This document shows positions 17,904-27,860 of a DNA stretch of 62,856 nt, one piece after another. Position 1 is the first letter of the stretch; each line of letters starts with the position of its first letter. This stretch comes from an uncultured bacterium (GTDB taxonomy: Bacteria > Cyanobacteriota > Vampirovibrionia > Gastranaerophilales > Gastranaerophilaceae). The translations under genes and the position numbers were made by a program. Under the pieces are notes generated by a model. The model worked only from the letters and a program-made list of their open reading frames with translations, ran no database searches and was not told the DNA's origin. The stretch lies in contig CACWLL010000006.1 in NCBI GenBank assembly GCA_902761735.1, positions 258,681 through 321,536 of the forward strand, given 5' to 3'.

Positions 17904-19408
17904 TACACCACCTCAGCTTTCTTTTTATCAAAACTGTCATTATTAATTCTTGTTTCTTCCAATATTTTCTTTGGAGCCATCTCTACCAATTTTGCAGACT
18001 CATTGTTGTGTTTTTTACTTGACAAGTTAGGGAAGAAAACATCCATAAAACGCGGATATATCCAGTTAAGCAAGGTACATGTAAACGGTAATATTGAAAG
18101 TGATACAAAGACTCCGACAAATTGCTTGTACCATTTCATATGTTTGCTATTTCTGTTTATTAATTGGTTTGCAACTTCTTTGATAAAATCTTTATTTAGA
18201 CCGCTATCTTCAATTTTTAATTCTTTACTTTTATTTGCAATTCTATGACTTAAATCTTTAACTGTTGTATTTTCATCAAGAGTTTGTTTTAGCGATTCAT
18301 AAAAATTCAGAGCCGATTGGAATTTGGATTTTTCTTCTGCGACAAGTTTCTCTACCATTTTTTCGACTTCTGCTTCTGTTGGTACATCTTTATATACTTT
18401 AGCGTGTTCTTGCATTTTTTGAACTTTTTCAATCAATGCTTCTTGTATTGCACTGAACGGTATTGCTCCAACGCTTCCTGATGCGACTTTTGCACGGCTT
18501 CGTACTTCATTTAATATAGAAACCATTTCTGAGGATTCTTTACTTTTGCCAAAGCTCTTAATTTTATCATTTAAATAATTACTGATTTCTTTTATATTTT
18601 TTGAGGAGGTTATTTTCGCCTCTAATTCAGATAAGGTAGTAGCGGCTTCCTGATATCTTGCCCGATAATATTTGCTTCGGGCGGTTCTTTTATTTATTGT
18701 TTCATTAATATTGTCTAAGGACTCTTTATCCCCTTTAGCTAAAATATCTATGGTTTCTGTCACAAGATTTCGATAAGCATTGTTACTGATTTTGATTTTA
18801 CTCTTGTCTTTTCGTGTAAATTCAACAGTATTCTCATCTCTTATCATTCTTAACAGGGTATTTCTTTGATTTGCTTTTTCTTTTGAAACCATTATATTAA
18901 TTTGTTTTTTCGTTGCGTTCGGATGTTGTGATTTTATAATTTTCTTTATGTAATATTCATCCTGAAAAGGAGTTTTATTTAGCATTTCTCCAAATGTGCC
19001 GTTATTTGCCCAATTGTCAAATATTTTATAAAATGGCGCAGTCAGTCCGGCTTGAGTCAAAATCGCAAGAACTGCAGATACCGGTTGTCGCCATGCGGAA
19101 TATGTACGGGTATCTTCATCCGCATCGGACAAAAAATTATATTTAATAAATATTGGCGCAACCATACCTGTACCGATTGCATTAATTATAATGTTTTGGA
19201 TTTCACCACCGTTTGAACCGAGTTTTCGGAGTACTTTTGCAGAGTTTGGAAGTATGTATTCAACTGCTGATTTCATTGAAGATGTAGGTATGGCAACACC
19301 CGGAACTCTTCCCGTAAAATTTTGAGAATGGTTCTTCCTTATTTGGCTCTTAACCCCGTTATAATTATATTTCCTTGTGTTGTATCCTGATTCGGTTACC
19401 TTAATCAT
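17903..19408 (-). CDS. Lineage-specific membrane protein with coiled-coil centre
   Basis: 501 aa, unrecognised. Near residue 30 is NFTGRVPG, then SAVEYILPNSAKVLRKLGSNGGEIQNIIINAIGTGMVAPIFIKYNF and AVLAILTQAGLTAPFYKI, hydrophobic segments; residues about 160-420 are charged and helical, probably coiled coil; a hydrophobic segment near residue 440 (VGVFVSLSILPFTCTLLNWIYP) anchors the C terminus. Upstream of and coupled to the 227-aa partner. Related proteins seem to be a recurring family in this lineage (inference from similar segments at 61 kb). Confidence 0.75.
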   Translation of the reverse strand: MIKVTESGYNTRKYNYNGVKSQIRKNHSQNFTGRVPGVAIPTSSMKSAVEYILPNSAKVLRKLGSNGGEIQNIIINAIGTGMVAPIFIKYNFLSDADEDTRTYSAWRQPVSAVLAILTQAGLTAPFYKIFDNWANNGTFGEMLNKTPFQDEYYIKKIIKSQHPNATKKQINIMVSKEKANQRNTLLRMIRDENTVEFTRKDKSKIKISNNAYRNLVTETIDILAKGDKESLDNINETINKRTARSKYYRARYQEAATTLSELEAKITSSKNIKEISNYLNDKIKSFGKSKESSEMVSILNEVRSRAKVASGSVGAIPFSAIQEALIEKVQKMQEHAKVYKDVPTEAEVEKMVEKLVAEEKSKFQSALNFYESLKQTLDENTTVKDLSHRIANKSKELKIEDSGLNKDFIKEVANQLINRNSKHMKWYKQFVGVFVSLSILPFTCTLLNWIYPRFMDVFFPNLSSKKHNNESAKLVEMAPKKILEETRINNDSFDKKKAEVV

Positions 19409-19471
19409 GTTTACACTACATACCTTCTGTTATTATATAAATTCAGAAAAAATAATTTTGCGCTTTTTGAA

Positions 19472-21094
19472 TTATTTATTAAGTTTTGTGAATTTAACAA
19501 TACTCCAATCTCCAAGTTTTTCAACTCTTACAACACTTAATTTTTTTGATAAATAAGAATAACTTTGATTTTTCAGGTAGGAAAATATCATAAACATTAG
19601 AGGTGTTTTTTTGTAATAAAAATCATCTTTTGCAATTCCGGAAACTATTTCAGGAGGATATAATGCTACACTGTCATTAATTAGTAAAAATAAACTTTGA
19701 CCTTGTTTCATGTTTTGCACAATATCTTTTTGCAGGTTATATTCAAGGTATCCCGATTGGTTTTTTATGAATTGGTCTTTATAAATGTTTTTCCCGTCTT
19801 TATACACGTTGTCATATGTTGTATTTGGAGTTATATAAGAATAAAAATTTCCCTTATGAATTGAATATGTATTATATTTTGATAAATCAATATATTTTCC
19901 AAACCTTTCAGCCGGATAATATTCAAAAAGAATAATATCGTTATCTTTAATCTGTCCGTTTTCCAAGAGAATAGCGGGAAGTTTGTGTCCTTGCGGACGA
20001 GGCATCCTTTGTGCTGAAACCGGACTTAAGTTTAAATACCACAGATTAATTACACAAAAAATTGTAAATATAGTGCGGCTTATGTATTTGTTCTCATAAT
20101 TAGTTATACCTGCTGCGAAAAGGAATATCAATATCGGATAAATTTCTATTGAATATTTGGTGATAAAAACGAGCTTACCTGTCATTGCCGTAATTGCAAG
20201 CGTAATAATGACGCCGGCAGCAACAAATGCAAGTACAATATTTTGTTTGCTTTTGTATAATGCTCGACCGATGAAGAATATTGCAATCAGAGCAGGGATG
20301 AATGTAAAAATTATAAAACTTACGCTATGGATATATAAAATTTTGTCCGGCGCATTGACAAGATTTGTCAAAACCGGAGAAAACCAGTCCGTGAATAAAA
20401 ATATTATATTTGATAATGAGAAACTTCCCCACCACTGTGAGAATGATTTTGTTGTTAAAATTAAGTAAATATGCGGAGCCAGCAGTGCAAGAAGTAATGT
20501 TAAACTCCCCCACAACCATAAGAGCTGTTTTTTGTATTCCTTAAATAATAAGATTGTTAATCCGATAAGTTGGAAAAATAAAAATACAAATCCGATAGTA
20601 TGCGTAAACATTATCATAAAATCAAATAAAATAAGCCCGCAAAGATTCGTAAAATTTTTATTTTTGATAAATTTTAAAAAATACAATAAAGATAAAGCCG
20701 AGAATAAAAATAAAATAGAATAAATTCTTACTTCTTGCGAATAATATATTAAAAAAGAGCTCAAAGCAGTAATCCCTGAGGCAAGAAGCGCAGTTCGTTT
20801 ATCCTTTTGGAGTCCTACAAAATACATAACAATTATAGACAGCACCCCCGGGATAAATGAAGAAATTCTCAATAGCAAATCGCTTTGTCCGCCAAGTGCC
20901 ATACACATTTTCAAATATATATAATAAAACGGCATATGGCATTGCGTTTTTATAACATCTATTAACCAATCGTTTAAGGGTTGAGAGGCTATATACCACG
21001 AAACATATTCATCGTTCCATAAACCTTCAGGTTTTACTATTCCGACAGAACGGTATATTATCCCTAAAACGGTAATTATTATCAATCCCAACAT
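19472..21094 (-). CDS. GT-C glycosyltransferase (family 39/83-like membrane protein)
   Basis: 540 aa with about 11 membrane helices. The first periplasmic loop has KPEGLWNDEYVSWYIASQP, where the D-E pair matches the catalytic acidic motif of PMT/ArnT-like enzymes that transfer sugars from polyprenyl-phosphate donors. The C-terminal 150 residues form a soluble periplasmic domain. ATG with GGGGA 9 nt upstream. Acceptor unknown; glycolipid or envelope glycan modification is likely. Confidence 0.8.
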   Translation of the reverse strand: MLGLIIITVLGIIYRSVGIVKPEGLWNDEYVSWYIASQPLNDWLIDVIKTQCHMPFYYIYLKMCMALGGQSDLLLRISSFIPGVLSIIVMYFVGLQKDKRTALLASGITALSSFLIYYSQEVRIYSILFLFSALSLLYFLKFIKNKNFTNLCGLILFDFMIMFTHTIGFVFLFFQLIGLTILLFKEYKKQLLWLWGSLTLLLALLAPHIYLILTTKSFSQWWGSFSLSNIIFLFTDWFSPVLTNLVNAPDKILYIHSVSFIIFTFIPALIAIFFIGRALYKSKQNIVLAFVAAGVIITLAITAMTGKLVFITKYSIEIYPILIFLFAAGITNYENKYISRTIFTIFCVINLWYLNLSPVSAQRMPRPQGHKLPAILLENGQIKDNDIILFEYYPAERFGKYIDLSKYNTYSIHKGNFYSYITPNTTYDNVYKDGKNIYKDQFIKNQSGYLEYNLQKDIVQNMKQGQSLFLLINDSVALYPPEIVSGIAKDDFYYKKTPLMFMIFSYLKNQSYSYLSKKLSVVRVEKLGDWSIVKFTKLNK

Positions 21095-21144
21095 TTAAAA
21101 ATCCCCAATCTTTATAACAAAAATATTTTATCATAAAAATAAAT

Positions 21145-21777
21145 TTATATTTCTTTGTACGTTTTAAAATGTGTTTTACAAACCTCAGATAATTTTTCTC
21201 GCCCATAGCGAGCCACAAACTCTCTTGCCGCATCTTTGACTTGAGGGGCACATCCTTTTGGGAAATTTATACCATAAGTATTTTCCATTTCTTGTATCTT
21301 ATGTACGAAAGCTGCTCTTGCCAGAATTGAAGCTGAGGCAACGGCAATATCACTTTCTGCTCTTACCATTTGTTCCAGTCTGATACTTCTGCCGTTCTTC
21401 ATTAGAGCGGACTGAATAAGTTTTTCGTCCCCGAATTTGTCGGATAATGCATATTCACAAGTTTCTTTTTCCAAAACATTTTCAATAGCTCTTGCATGTC
21501 CCCATGCAAGGAGTTTGTTTAGGTTTTTTATTTTATTGTAAAGTTCATTGTATCTTCCGTTGGAGATTGAAATAACGGAATAAACCGAATTAGTCTTGAT
21601 TAACGGTTCTAATGCAAGTATTTTTTTATCGGTAACCTTTTTACTGTCTTTAATTCCGGCATCAAGAAACATCTTAGCTGCTTTTTCATCAACCATTACT
21701 CCTGCAATAACAAGAGGTCCGAAAAAATCTCCTTTGCCTGATTCGTCAGTTCCGATATGTGTAATATATTGTCCCAT
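21145..21777 (-). CDS. rnhC: Ribonuclease HIII catalytic domain
   Basis: 210 aa. GTDESGKGDFFGPLV is diagnostic of RNase HIII (DEsGKGD.FGPLV), with further acidic catalytic residues in GIKDSKK and AESDIAVASASILAR. It degrades RNA in RNA-DNA hybrids. Family members normally have about 300 residues with an N-terminal TBP-like substrate-binding domain; here the catalytic domain starts at residue 8, so that domain is missing. ATG begins 1 nt after the PBP stop, RBS GGAGAG inside that gene, so co-transcribed. Confidence 0.88.
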   Translation of the reverse strand: MGQYITHIGTDESGKGDFFGPLVIAGVMVDEKAAKMFLDAGIKDSKKVTDKKILALEPLIKTNSVYSVISISNGRYNELYNKIKNLNKLLAWGHARAIENVLEKETCEYALSDKFGDEKLIQSALMKNGRSIRLEQMVRAESDIAVASASILARAAFVHKIQEMENTYGINFPKGCAPQVKDAAREFVARYGREKLSEVCKTHFKTYKEI

Positions 21778-21778
21778 A

Positions 21779-23989
21779 TTATCTTACGCTCTCCGGAACA
21801 GCCATCGGAATTGGTGCAGGTGAAGGAACAGGAGCACTACCGGATGTTTGATTTGTGTGAGTTTGTGGTGTTGCAGCCGGAGTTTGCACTTTCTTTACCT
21901 GAGGCTCCGTAATTGATACCGGAGAGCCTTTAACTACTGTTGGATCCGAAGTTTCCGGTGACAGTACGGCTCTTTCATTATTAGCCGGAGTTTGTGTATC
22001 TTCGGGAATATCTTCTTCATCCCCGATTTTACGAGCATCTCCTTGTTTAAGAACCCAACTTGGTTTTAATTCTATTTCAGGATAATTGAAATCATTTTTA
22101 CCAAATTTTTCAATTGCAACGAGCATCACATCGTGCCATATTCTTGCCGGCACTGAACCTCCTTGTACGGAATGGGTGGTGGTATTGTCATCATTACCTA
22201 CCCAAACACCGGTAACAACAGTCGGTGTATATCCGACAAAGCTTGCATCTTTGTAGTTATCAGTTGTCCCTGTTTTGCCCGCACACGGAACGCCGATATT
22301 TGCACCTCTGCCTGTTCCGTGAGTTATGACGGTTTTGAGCATTGCCGTCATTTCTGCTGCTGTTATAAAGCTTATTTGCCTAGAAGCTCTTGCTTTTGGG
22401 GCTCTATATACAATTTTTCCTCGTGATGTTTCAATTCTTTCGATTGCAAACGGTTGAACAACGTATCCTCCGTTTGCAAAAGCTCCATACGCTCTTGTTA
22501 ATTCAAATAACCTGCTACCGTTTGAGCCCAGGGCAATTGTATAATCATATTCTAAAGGTGTAGTGATTCCGAGAGTTCTTGCTGTTTGTATTACTGCTCT
22601 GATACCGACTTCTTTTATTAATCTTACGGCGCAAACGTTTGAAGATATAGTTAAAGCAGAATACAACGGGATATATCCTCTATAGTTTGAACCGTAATTT
22701 TTAGGAGCCCAGCTGCCTATTTTTATGGGTTTGTCTTCAATAAGATCGTTTGGTGTCATTCCGTGTTCCAATGCTGTTGCATATACGAACGGTTTAAATG
22801 CTGAACCTGCAGGCCTGATTGCTTGCACACGGTCATATTGAGATTCCGTATAATCTTTCCCGCCTGCGTATGCGATAATTCTGCCGTCAACAGGGGAGAA
22901 TGAAAATACTGCCGCCTGTTGGTTTTTGCCGGTAAGTCCGTAATTACGCATATTTTTTATAATTACTTCATTCAGCTTTTCTTGAGTTTTATAGTCAATC
23001 GTTGTTATAATCTTGTATCCGCCTTGAGAAATATCGGTTTCATCAAACCCCATTTTCTCCAATTCTTTCATTACATAATCAGTAAAATATGGAGCTTTAT
23101 TGGTTGTATAAAATCTTGGAACTTTTGAAAGTCTTATTTTCTCAGATTTTGCTTTTTCAAATTCATCTTTAGTAATATATTTCATTTTATACATTCTTTG
23201 AAGAACTTGATTTCGTCTTTGTTCGGCAAGATTTTTATTGTTAAACGGCGAGTATACCGACGGAGCTTGAGGCAGACCTGCAATTAAGGCTATTTCTGCT
23301 AAAGTGCATTGATTCAGTTTTTTGTTGAAATATGTTTCGGCAGCACTCCCGACTCCGTAGGCTCCTGAGCCTAAGTAGACATTATTCATGTACATTTCAA
23401 GAATTTTATCTTTAGGAATTGATTTTTCAATTCTTGAGGCGATAATTATTTCTTTTATCTTTCTGTCGAAAGTTTTTTCATTGGAAAGGAATAAAATTCT
23501 TGCCAATTGTTGAGTAATAGTACTTGCACCTTGGACGACGTGTCCTGCCATTATATTTTGAATGGTTGAACGGGCAAGTCCTGATAAATCATAACCGTGA
23601 TGAGAATAAAAATTCTTATCTTCTGTTGCTATTAATGCTTTTTTTAATTCATCTGGTACGGTGTCTATATCAATTTTTTTAGAAGAATATGCGGTAAAAG
23701 TTTTAATAATCTCTCCGTCGTGAGAATAAAATTGGGTAACAATATTAGGCTTGAATCCTTCAAGATTTTTGATTGGGGAAAGGGATGACAGATATAATTC
23801 GAATGCCGCAATTCCTGCAAGAGCACAGGCAATTATAAAAATTGTAAAAGAGCGAAGGTTGCTCCAAAAAGAATTTTTCTTACCATTTTTATTTTTTCGA
23901 ATTTCTTCTGCAGGGTGTGATTTAACTCTCTGTTGGTTAGTACGAGATCTCTCCGCTGCATACAAATCTTCTCTGCGAATTCTTGCCAT
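21779..23989 (-). CDS. Class A penicillin-binding protein (PBP1A-like)
   Basis: 736 aa bifunctional murein synthase. Short basic cytosolic tail, one membrane helix (SFTIFIIACALAGIAAFELYL), glycosyltransferase domain GT51 (EDKNFYSHHGYDLSG, GASTITQQLARI, EIYMNNVYLG-like EMYMNNVYLGSGAYG), then the transpeptidase domain with SxxK (GSAFKPF), SSN and KTGTTD. The C-terminal 90 residues are Pro/Thr-rich and disordered. Start at 23989 is chosen for AAGAGGT upstream; an in-frame ATG 18 codons earlier has no RBS. Co-transcribed with rnhC. Confidence 0.95.
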   Translation of the reverse strand: MARIRREDLYAAERSRTNQQRVKSHPAEEIRKNKNGKKNSFWSNLRSFTIFIIACALAGIAAFELYLSSLSPIKNLEGFKPNIVTQFYSHDGEIIKTFTAYSSKKIDIDTVPDELKKALIATEDKNFYSHHGYDLSGLARSTIQNIMAGHVVQGASTITQQLARILFLSNEKTFDRKIKEIIIASRIEKSIPKDKILEMYMNNVYLGSGAYGVGSAAETYFNKKLNQCTLAEIALIAGLPQAPSVYSPFNNKNLAEQRRNQVLQRMYKMKYITKDEFEKAKSEKIRLSKVPRFYTTNKAPYFTDYVMKELEKMGFDETDISQGGYKIITTIDYKTQEKLNEVIIKNMRNYGLTGKNQQAAVFSFSPVDGRIIAYAGGKDYTESQYDRVQAIRPAGSAFKPFVYATALEHGMTPNDLIEDKPIKIGSWAPKNYGSNYRGYIPLYSALTISSNVCAVRLIKEVGIRAVIQTARTLGITTPLEYDYTIALGSNGSRLFELTRAYGAFANGGYVVQPFAIERIETSRGKIVYRAPKARASRQISFITAAEMTAMLKTVITHGTGRGANIGVPCAGKTGTTDNYKDASFVGYTPTVVTGVWVGNDDNTTTHSVQGGSVPARIWHDVMLVAIEKFGKNDFNYPEIELKPSWVLKQGDARKIGDEEDIPEDTQTPANNERAVLSPETSDPTVVKGSPVSITEPQVKKVQTPAATPQTHTNQTSGSAPVPSPAPIPMAVPESVR

Positions 23990-24051
23990 CACTATACCTC
24001 TTATTACCAGACATATTTTATTATAAAAGCATAATATTGGCAAATTCGTGA

Positions 24052-24057
24052 TATAAT
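24052..24057 (+). promoter_or_regulatory. -10 of leaderless promoter
   Basis: TATAAT followed by 6 nt and the ATG at 24064; no Shine-Dalgarno. The -35 region is not convincing. Confidence 0.45.
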
Positions 24058-24063
24058 TTTAAT

Positions 24064-24456
24064 ATGTTTGATTTCTTGTGTAGTGTTTGGAATGAATTTT
24101 TATCATATTTTGTGCCGGAAAGAGTTTCTTATGAAGTAACCGGTGAATGCAAAAAATGTGGGAAATGTTGTAATTATATGTACAGTATTGATACTTATAC
24201 GGAAAAAGAATTTAAAATAATGCAATTTTTATTTCCTAAATATAAGAGATTTTATATAAAGGGGCGAGATGAGGAGGGAAATTTAATATTTGCGTGCAAG
24301 CTTGTTACAGAAGATGGCTTGTGTTCCGACTATAAACACAGATTAAGAATGTGTAAAAATTATCCGGCAAAGCGTGTTTTTTATCCGGCAAAACTCCATG
24401 AAGGATGCGGTTACACGGTCCATATTAAGCATTTTAAGGATTACTTGAAAAAGTAG
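24064..24456 (+). CDS. YkgJ-like metal-cluster (CxxCxxCC) protein
   Basis: 130 aa with TGECKKCGKCCNYM near residue 30, then CKLVTEDGLCSDYKHRLRMCKNYPAKRV and HEGCGY, the cysteine arrangement of the YkgJ/CxxCxxCC family thought to hold a zinc or iron cluster. Specific role unknown. Short hydrophobic N terminus, no clear signal peptide. No Shine-Dalgarno; the start codon sits 6 nt after TATAAT. Confidence 0.8.
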   Translation: MFDFLCSVWNEFLSYFVPERVSYEVTGECKKCGKCCNYMYSIDTYTEKEFKIMQFLFPKYKRFYIKGRDEEGNLIFACKLVTEDGLCSDYKHRLRMCKNYPAKRVFYPAKLHEGCGYTVHIKHFKDYLKK

Positions 24457-24533
24457 TATAAATCACTATGTGTAGGCATAATTTGTTACAATATTTTACA
24501 TAATAATGTGGAAAAATTTTATTTTCAGCGTTT

Positions 24534-24539
24534 TATAAT
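24534..24539 (+). promoter_or_regulatory. -10 of leaderless promoter
   Basis: TATAAT followed by 5 nt and the ATG at 24545; no Shine-Dalgarno present. The -35 is weak. Confidence 0.4.
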
Positions 24540-24544
24540 GACGT

Positions 24545-26044
24545 ATGAGGCTAAATATTACATGCCCGATATTATCAGATTATTCGGCATCCATAAATCA
24601 TAATAATAAAAAGCAAAGGTCAGAAAGTTCCGTTTCGGAAAAGTCTGATAGCATGGCTTCTTCGGTTTATAATGAAAGCGGTAATTACAGTATTCCGTTA
24701 CTTAATTCCGAGGTGAGAAAACTTTTTTCTAAAGAACTACCGTTTACGGGATATTATGGAGATATCCAGCCTTTAAAGAAATTGTTTTGGATATGTACAA
24801 ATAGAAATGATGTATATGAGGACAATTGGACTAAAGAAAGAATTTATGATACCGGATTTTACAAATGGGTAAATGCTACTCCGACCGAGCTTTTATTCAG
24901 AACGCCTGAACAGGCTATTCAATCTACTTGTACAATTACAAAACCCGCATTACACTATCCTGAAATTCCGTCATATATTCCTTCTCCGGATTATGGTGAT
25001 AAATGGGGAAGGTTTGCCAATTATATAGAAATTAACCCGAGAATTGTTGCCAAATATTCAGATGATAATGTTACGGAAGGTTTATTAGGTATTATGAAAT
25101 TGTTACCGGCAATCCCGCCATCATCCGGTAAATGTGCAAATTGTATTGTTCTTTCTCAATTGTATCCTTCATTGTATGGTGACGGAAAATTATACGGAGA
25201 TTCTTTGTATTGTACAAATTTACATTCAGGTATAAGTAATAATCTTACATCAGAAGGTTTGTACGGGAAAATGGGAGCTGATGAACAGGTAAAAGCTTTT
25301 AATGATTTAGCACATTTGTTAGGATTTAAAACCGGATTCAGGATGCCTCTGTCTGCTGGTCAACTAAGAGTTCAAGGTAGAGAATTTAACTGGGGAGAAC
25401 ACGAAAGAGCCTTTATTGATGCTTGTGTTTGGGGTATAGAACTCGGTTTTGATTCAATATATTTTGATAGCGGGAAACATATTTTGGATTTGGAAGGATA
25501 TGCGGGTATAGGTGATTTGCCAAATCATAAACAATTTGCATATATGATGAATCAAATAAGACTGCAAACCGGCAGGACAGATATAGCATTTATTGGGGAA
25601 AAATGTAATGATAATTACAACTATAAAGAATTAGGGCTGACTGCCGGTACAGACTGGGGAAAAGCCGACAATATATACAGTGTAAAACACGAATCGATAA
25701 AACAAGCGTATAACAGAGAATATGCAGCCGGTCCTGAAGTGTCTAATGATAATGATTATGGTGATATAAGTTTTGATAACAGATTGAATAGAATAAATTC
25801 TTGCTTGTGGGGATATGAAAATCAAGAAGATAAACTCCCTTCATTTATGCAGCTGCATGATATTTTTCCGTTGTCACCGTATACAAACACTCATGAAATA
25901 ATGATGCAGGCAAAAAAGATGAACGGTTCCGATGCCTGGACAGATTGTGAAAGACATTGGGCAGGCATATTTGATACTTCGGAGGAAGCAAAACAATACA
26001 CCCAAAATGTGTATCATGCCTTTGAAAATGCAATTAGAAATTAG
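24545..26044 (+). CDS. Putative TIM-barrel (glycoside-hydrolase-like) protein
   Basis: 499 aa, not confidently assigned. Residues 1-50 are Ser/Asn-rich, followed by LPFTGYYGD (an FTG motif as in other proteins here). The core has barrel-like strand/helix alternation: LLGFKTGFRMPLSAG, FIDACVWGIELGFDSIYFDSGKH and TDIAFIGEKCND, each ending in acidic residues as in alpha-amylase-type or GH-A barrels. Cys pairs (CANC, YCTN) are present. No signal peptide is obvious. Polysaccharide processing is possible given the glf-galE-exporter genes next door, but no catalytic motif is certain. Confidence 0.55.
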   Translation: MRLNITCPILSDYSASINHNNKKQRSESSVSEKSDSMASSVYNESGNYSIPLLNSEVRKLFSKELPFTGYYGDIQPLKKLFWICTNRNDVYEDNWTKERIYDTGFYKWVNATPTELLFRTPEQAIQSTCTITKPALHYPEIPSYIPSPDYGDKWGRFANYIEINPRIVAKYSDDNVTEGLLGIMKLLPAIPPSSGKCANCIVLSQLYPSLYGDGKLYGDSLYCTNLHSGISNNLTSEGLYGKMGADEQVKAFNDLAHLLGFKTGFRMPLSAGQLRVQGREFNWGEHERAFIDACVWGIELGFDSIYFDSGKHILDLEGYAGIGDLPNHKQFAYMMNQIRLQTGRTDIAFIGEKCNDNYNYKELGLTAGTDWGKADNIYSVKHESIKQAYNREYAAGPEVSNDNDYGDISFDNRLNRINSCLWGYENQEDKLPSFMQLHDIFPLSPYTNTHEIMMQAKKMNGSDAWTDCERHWAGIFDTSEEAKQYTQNVYHAFENAIRN

Positions 26045-26050
26045 ATTTAC

Positions 26051-27856
26051 CTACACCACATTTTCCGCTTGTTCTTGTTTTTTGAATTGCATATCATATA
26101 GAGCTTTGTATGCACCGTGTTCAATTTGTAGTAATTCTTCATGGGTGCCTCTTTCGACAATTTCGCCCTGATTAATTACTGCAATCATATCTGCATTTTG
26201 TATTGTAGAAAGTCTGTGAGCAATGACAAATACGGTCTTATCTTTCATTAAGTTATCAATTGCTTTTTGAACAATAGCTTCAGCCTTATTATCTAATGCA
26301 CTTGTAGCTTCATCAAGAATAATTATAGGTGCATCTTTTAAGAATGCACGGGCAATTGCAACCCTTTGTTTTTGTCCTCCCGAAAGTAAAATACCTCTTT
26401 CTCCAATTTCTGTATCTAAGCCATTTGGTAATGAGTCAATAAAATCAGTCAAATATGCCATATCAACAGCTTTTTTGATATCTTCTTCCGATGCATCCTC
26501 TCTGCCTAATAAAATGTTTTCTCTTATAGTTCCTGAGAACAAGAAGTTGTCTTGGAATACAACTGCAATATTTTGTCTCAGTGAATGTAAAGTGTAATCC
26601 CTTATGTCAGTATCATTAATGGTTATAGAACCGGATTTAATATCATAAAATCTTGGTAACAGATTAACCATTGTTGTTTTCCCGCCGCCGGAATTCCCGA
26701 CAAATGCTATCGTTTGACCCTTTTGAACATTTAAATTGATGTTTTTAAGTACAGGGACATTCTCTACGTATTCAAAACATACGTCTTTAAATTCAATATT
26801 TAAATTATTTGATGTTAATTCAATTGCATTTTCTTTGTCATATATAGACGGTTTTGCTTCCAATTGATCAAATATGGTTTCTATCGCAAAGAATGAGAAT
26901 TGTACTGCATTTAAATTGTTTCCTATATTTTTTACAGGGGTATATAATAATATTAATGCGGTAATGAAGGATACAAAGTTACCACTGGTAATTTGATTTG
27001 TCAAAATCAAATGGCTGCCGTATCCGATAGCTGCAGCAATACCAACTGATACAATAACGTGCATCATAGGGGATAACCATTGTGTTTTTTGTACCATTTT
27101 TATTCTTAATGTAAAAATGTTTCCTAATATCCATTTGAAGCGGTTGGTTTCGTGTTCTTCCAAGTTGTATGATGTGATTGTTTTGTTACCTGCAAATGTT
27201 TCATTATAAGCTGTAATAATTGCAGAGTCCGCAACAACGGTTTTTTCCATTACGCTCTTAATACGTTTTTGAATTTTTGCAACAGGTGCAAACGCACATC
27301 CTAAAACTACAACAGCTATAAGGGCAAGCTGCCATGAATTATAAAACAGCACGCATACTAATGAAATTGATGAAAATATTCTTTGTGTAAATACACTTAA
27401 ATTATCAAGTAAACCTGAACATGCAGAATCTGCCATATTATTAAATTGGAATATTACATCGCCCGAATTCCGCTTATCGTAGAATTCTGTAGGAAATGTA
27501 AGCAATTTTTTGTACAAATCAAATTTTAGTGCATTTGTAATTTTTGAACCGACCCAAGTCGCAAGGTATGATGACATGTATTTTAGTCCGCCCTGAATTG
27601 ATGTAAATGCGACAATCCCTAATGGAATATACCATGGCGATTGGATACTCTTATCAACCATTACCAAGTCCATGTATGGTTTTAATGCTAATGCAATTAC
27701 GGCATCCAATGAACCTATCGGAATACAAATTAACATTGAACATAGTGCCCTAAACCATACCGGCTTAACATAAGGCCACATTCTGCCATAGTTTATAACA
27801 AATCTTTGATTTTTTATAAAATTTTTTATTTCATTAAAGCTCATAAATTTTGCCAT
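26051..27856 (-). CDS. ABC exporter, MsbA-type (fused membrane and ATPase domains)
   Basis: 601 aa. Six membrane helices (residues about 35-310) precede an ATPase domain with Walker A GNSGGGKTTM, Q-loop FQDNFLF, signature LLSGGQKQRVAIARAF, Walker B IIILDEATSALD and H-loop IAHRLS. This is the architecture of MsbA/HlyB-class lipid or polysaccharide flippases. Start at 27856 has GGAG embedded in the end of galE; galE stop is 4 nt upstream. As third gene after glf and galE, it probably exports a lipid-linked galactose/galactofuranose-containing glycan (inference). Confidence 0.93.
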   Translation of the reverse strand: MAKFMSFNEIKNFIKNQRFVINYGRMWPYVKPVWFRALCSMLICIPIGSLDAVIALALKPYMDLVMVDKSIQSPWYIPLGIVAFTSIQGGLKYMSSYLATWVGSKITNALKFDLYKKLLTFPTEFYDKRNSGDVIFQFNNMADSACSGLLDNLSVFTQRIFSSISLVCVLFYNSWQLALIAVVVLGCAFAPVAKIQKRIKSVMEKTVVADSAIITAYNETFAGNKTITSYNLEEHETNRFKWILGNIFTLRIKMVQKTQWLSPMMHVIVSVGIAAAIGYGSHLILTNQITSGNFVSFITALILLYTPVKNIGNNLNAVQFSFFAIETIFDQLEAKPSIYDKENAIELTSNNLNIEFKDVCFEYVENVPVLKNINLNVQKGQTIAFVGNSGGGKTTMVNLLPRFYDIKSGSITINDTDIRDYTLHSLRQNIAVVFQDNFLFSGTIRENILLGREDASEEDIKKAVDMAYLTDFIDSLPNGLDTEIGERGILLSGGQKQRVAIARAFLKDAPIIILDEATSALDNKAEAIVQKAIDNLMKDKTVFVIAHRLSTIQNADMIAVINQGEIVERGTHEELLQIEHGAYKALYDMQFKKQEQAENVV

Positions 27857-27860
27857 TTGA

